Source: Acidobacteriota bacterium (GTDB taxonomy: Bacteria; Acidobacteriota; Terriglobia; UBA7540). From it: a stretch of 7,582 nucleotides of DNA. This document shows, one piece after another, positions 6,451 through 7,582 of the stretch. The stretch's first letter is position 1. Each line of letters starts with the position of its first letter. Below the pieces are notes generated by a model. That model made no database searches and was not told the DNA's origin. It saw nothing but the letters and a program-made list of their open reading frames with translations. The stretch is from the NCBI GenBank assembly GCA_003224665.1, contig QHZM01000114.1:1-7582 (forward strand), in the 5' to 3' direction. The translations under genes were made by a program, and so were the position numbers.

Positions 6451-7582
6451 TCACTCCTGGCTTAAGTCTGTGACGTCCACCAAGGTGCAGTCGAATGTCT
6501 TTCGAAAAGCCTCCACTTCCGCGTCGCGTTCCGCCCGTTCACGGGCTGTGGGCCGCGCTCTTGCCTTTTCGCCTTCGAGCTCGGCCAGTGTAACACAAAT
6601 CTTCACGGGCTGGCCGAGAACCTGGGCGCAGGCGGAGCCGAGTGCTTCGAGTTGCTCGTGACTCTTCAGAAAATCCGCCGCCCAGGACTCTTTTTTTGCG
6701 TAAAGGAACCGGACCTCGCCATCTTCGAACCGCCAGCCGGAAAGATGTTCGAGGCAACTGCTCAGAAACTTCTTCGACTGGTCGAAAAGCAAGCTCTTGA
6801 TTTCGGCCAGGCGTTCGTCATCCTGCTTTGGGGGTCGCGGCGCCGCCGTCATCGCGAGGGTGGGGGCCGCCGGGCCAGGCGAGTGAGTATCAGCCGCGCG
6901 AGGAGCGAGCCCCGGCGGCGGACTCCCCCCGGGGGCAAGTTTCGCCGGCCCCGGAGCAGCGGCGGAAGATGGCCCGCGGGAGCTGCCGCTCGCTCCCTTT
7001 TCGGCGGCTGGCTTGCTTCGTAAAGCGCTGAGCACTTCTTCGATGGGCTCGAGCTTGCGGGCGTGGACCATCTTGAGCAAGCCGAGCTCGAGGTGAAAGC
7101 GCGGTTCGAGCGAGTACCGCATCTCCGCTTCCGTGCGGAGCAAGATCTGAAAAAAACGCGCCAGGTCTTCCTCACTGAAGGAGCCGCTGAGTTCCACGAG
7201 TTTTTTCCGTTCGTCGTTCGGGACCTGCAACAGGGGACTTTCACCGCCGCAACTTTTCACCACAACCAAATTTCGCACGCAGCGAGTGAGTTCCCCGCAG
7301 AAGTATGCGAGCTCATACCCTTCAGCCGCAATCCGGGAGACCTGCTCCAGCACCCGGGCAGCGTCCGCCGCGTGGACAGCTTCCACCATCTCGCTCAGCA
7401 AGCGCAGGGGGACGATCCCGAGCACCTTGCGCACCCGGCTTTCCTCCAATTTCTCGCCGCAAGCGGCAATCACCTGGTCGAGCAGCGAGAGCGCGTCGCG
7501 CAGGCTACCCTCAGCCGCCTGGGCAATGGCGCTGAGCGACCCTTCGTCGGATCGAATCTTCTCCTGGGCCAGGACCCATTCG
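6451..7582 (-). CDS. dnaX: DNA polymerase III gamma/tau subunit, C-terminal part (5' end outside the window)
   Basis: DnaX is the ATPase core of the clamp loader; its tau form also tethers polymerase III and the DnaB helicase. The window holds the last 376 residues, beginning mid-gene at EWVLAQEKIR. The sensor 2 motif GSLRDALSLLDQ (25-36), with its arginine, ends the AAA+ region. The Walker A, zinc finger and SRC motifs lie upstream of the window. Residues about 37-188 form the helical collar domain used for oligomerisation. A Pro/Ala/Gly/Ser-rich linker follows (about 189-254). The C-terminal tau-like domain is at about 255-345, with SGWRFEDGEVRFLYAKKESW. A charged Arg/Ala/Glu stretch and the end DVTDLSQE close the protein. 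The frame stays open to the window edge; a GTG at 7473 is internal, not a start. An A AAA AAA slippery heptamer occurs at 6691-6697. The gene heads the dnaX-ybaB-recR cluster. Confidence 0.95.
   Translation of the reverse strand, partial: EWVLAQEKIRSDEGSLSAIAQAAEGSLRDALSLLDQVIAACGEKLEESRVRKVLGIVPLRLLSEMVEAVHAADAARVLEQVSRIAAEGYELAYFCGELTRCVRNLVVVKSCGGESPLLQVPNDERKKLVELSGSFSEEDLARFFQILLRTEAEMRYSLEPRFHLELGLLKMVHARKLEPIEEVLSALRSKPAAEKGASGSSRGPSSAAAPGPAKLAPGGSPPPGLAPRAADTHSPGPAAPTLAMTAAPRPPKQDDERLAEIKSLLFDQSKKFLSSCLEHLSGWRFEDGEVRFLYAKKESWAADFLKSHEQLEALGSACAQVLGQPVKICVTLAELEGEKARARPTARERAERDAEVEAFRKTFDCTLVDVTDLSQE
6454..6458 (-). promoter_or_regulatory. Ribosome binding site of ybaB inside the dnaX 3' end
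   Basis: AGGAG, six bases before the ybaB ATG, is formed by the last dnaX codons CAG GAG and abuts the dnaX TGA. Ribosomes ending on dnaX would be placed to restart on ybaB. Confidence 0.7.

Noticed and set aside
7305..7535. Short plus-strand frame at the right edge
   Set aside because: It is antisense to dnaX codons that match the family well; Arg/Pro/Ala-rich shadow.

Overview
The window is a gene-dense, GC-rich stretch of bacterial chromosome in which every supported gene lies on the minus strand, so transcription runs from high to low coordinates. Both ends cut through genes. No gap between genes exceeds about 125 bases, and I see no RNA gene, CRISPR array, insertion sequence or phage gene. 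The organism cannot be named from this sequence alone. The dnaX-ybaB-recR order is widespread in bacteria. The fused two-subunit 2-oxoacid:ferredoxin oxidoreductase and the tandem ABC exporter pair beginning LGKAYDARLMRRL would fit an Acidobacteriota-like lineage or a similar GC-rich environmental bacterium; that is a weak inference.

In transcription order the layout is as follows. (1) 7582-6451: the C-terminal part of dnaX, the clamp-loader tau subunit, entering from the right edge. (2) 6447-6136: ybaB/ebfC, a nucleoid-associated protein whose ribosome binding site overlaps the dnaX stop region. (3) 6050-5451: recR, complete, with its zinc finger and Toprim domain. (4) 5346-3355 and 3290-2409: a two-gene 2-oxoacid (probably 2-oxoglutarate):ferredoxin oxidoreductase, korA (gamma-alpha fusion) and korB (TPP and 4Fe-4S subunit). 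(5) 2286-648: a type IV ABC exporter half-transporter that is split into a membrane part and an ATPase part by an internal loss of coding sequence with a frameshift. (6) 572-1: the first 190 residues of a second ABC half-transporter, running off the left edge.

Functionally there are three blocks. The first is a DNA replication and recombination operon. The second is a central-carbon redox enzyme that makes reduced ferredoxin from 2-oxoacids. The third is what should be a heterodimeric (TM287/288- or BmrCD-like) exporter, whose first subunit carries the expected degenerate catalytic site but is broken at the membrane-domain/ATPase junction.

No new multigene system is evident. The points most worth a second look are the ABC lesion, a PepSY-like tail on KorA, an excess of the palindrome CTCGAG that appears once in four of the five longer intergenic gaps, and an A AAA AAA slippery heptamer late in dnaX.
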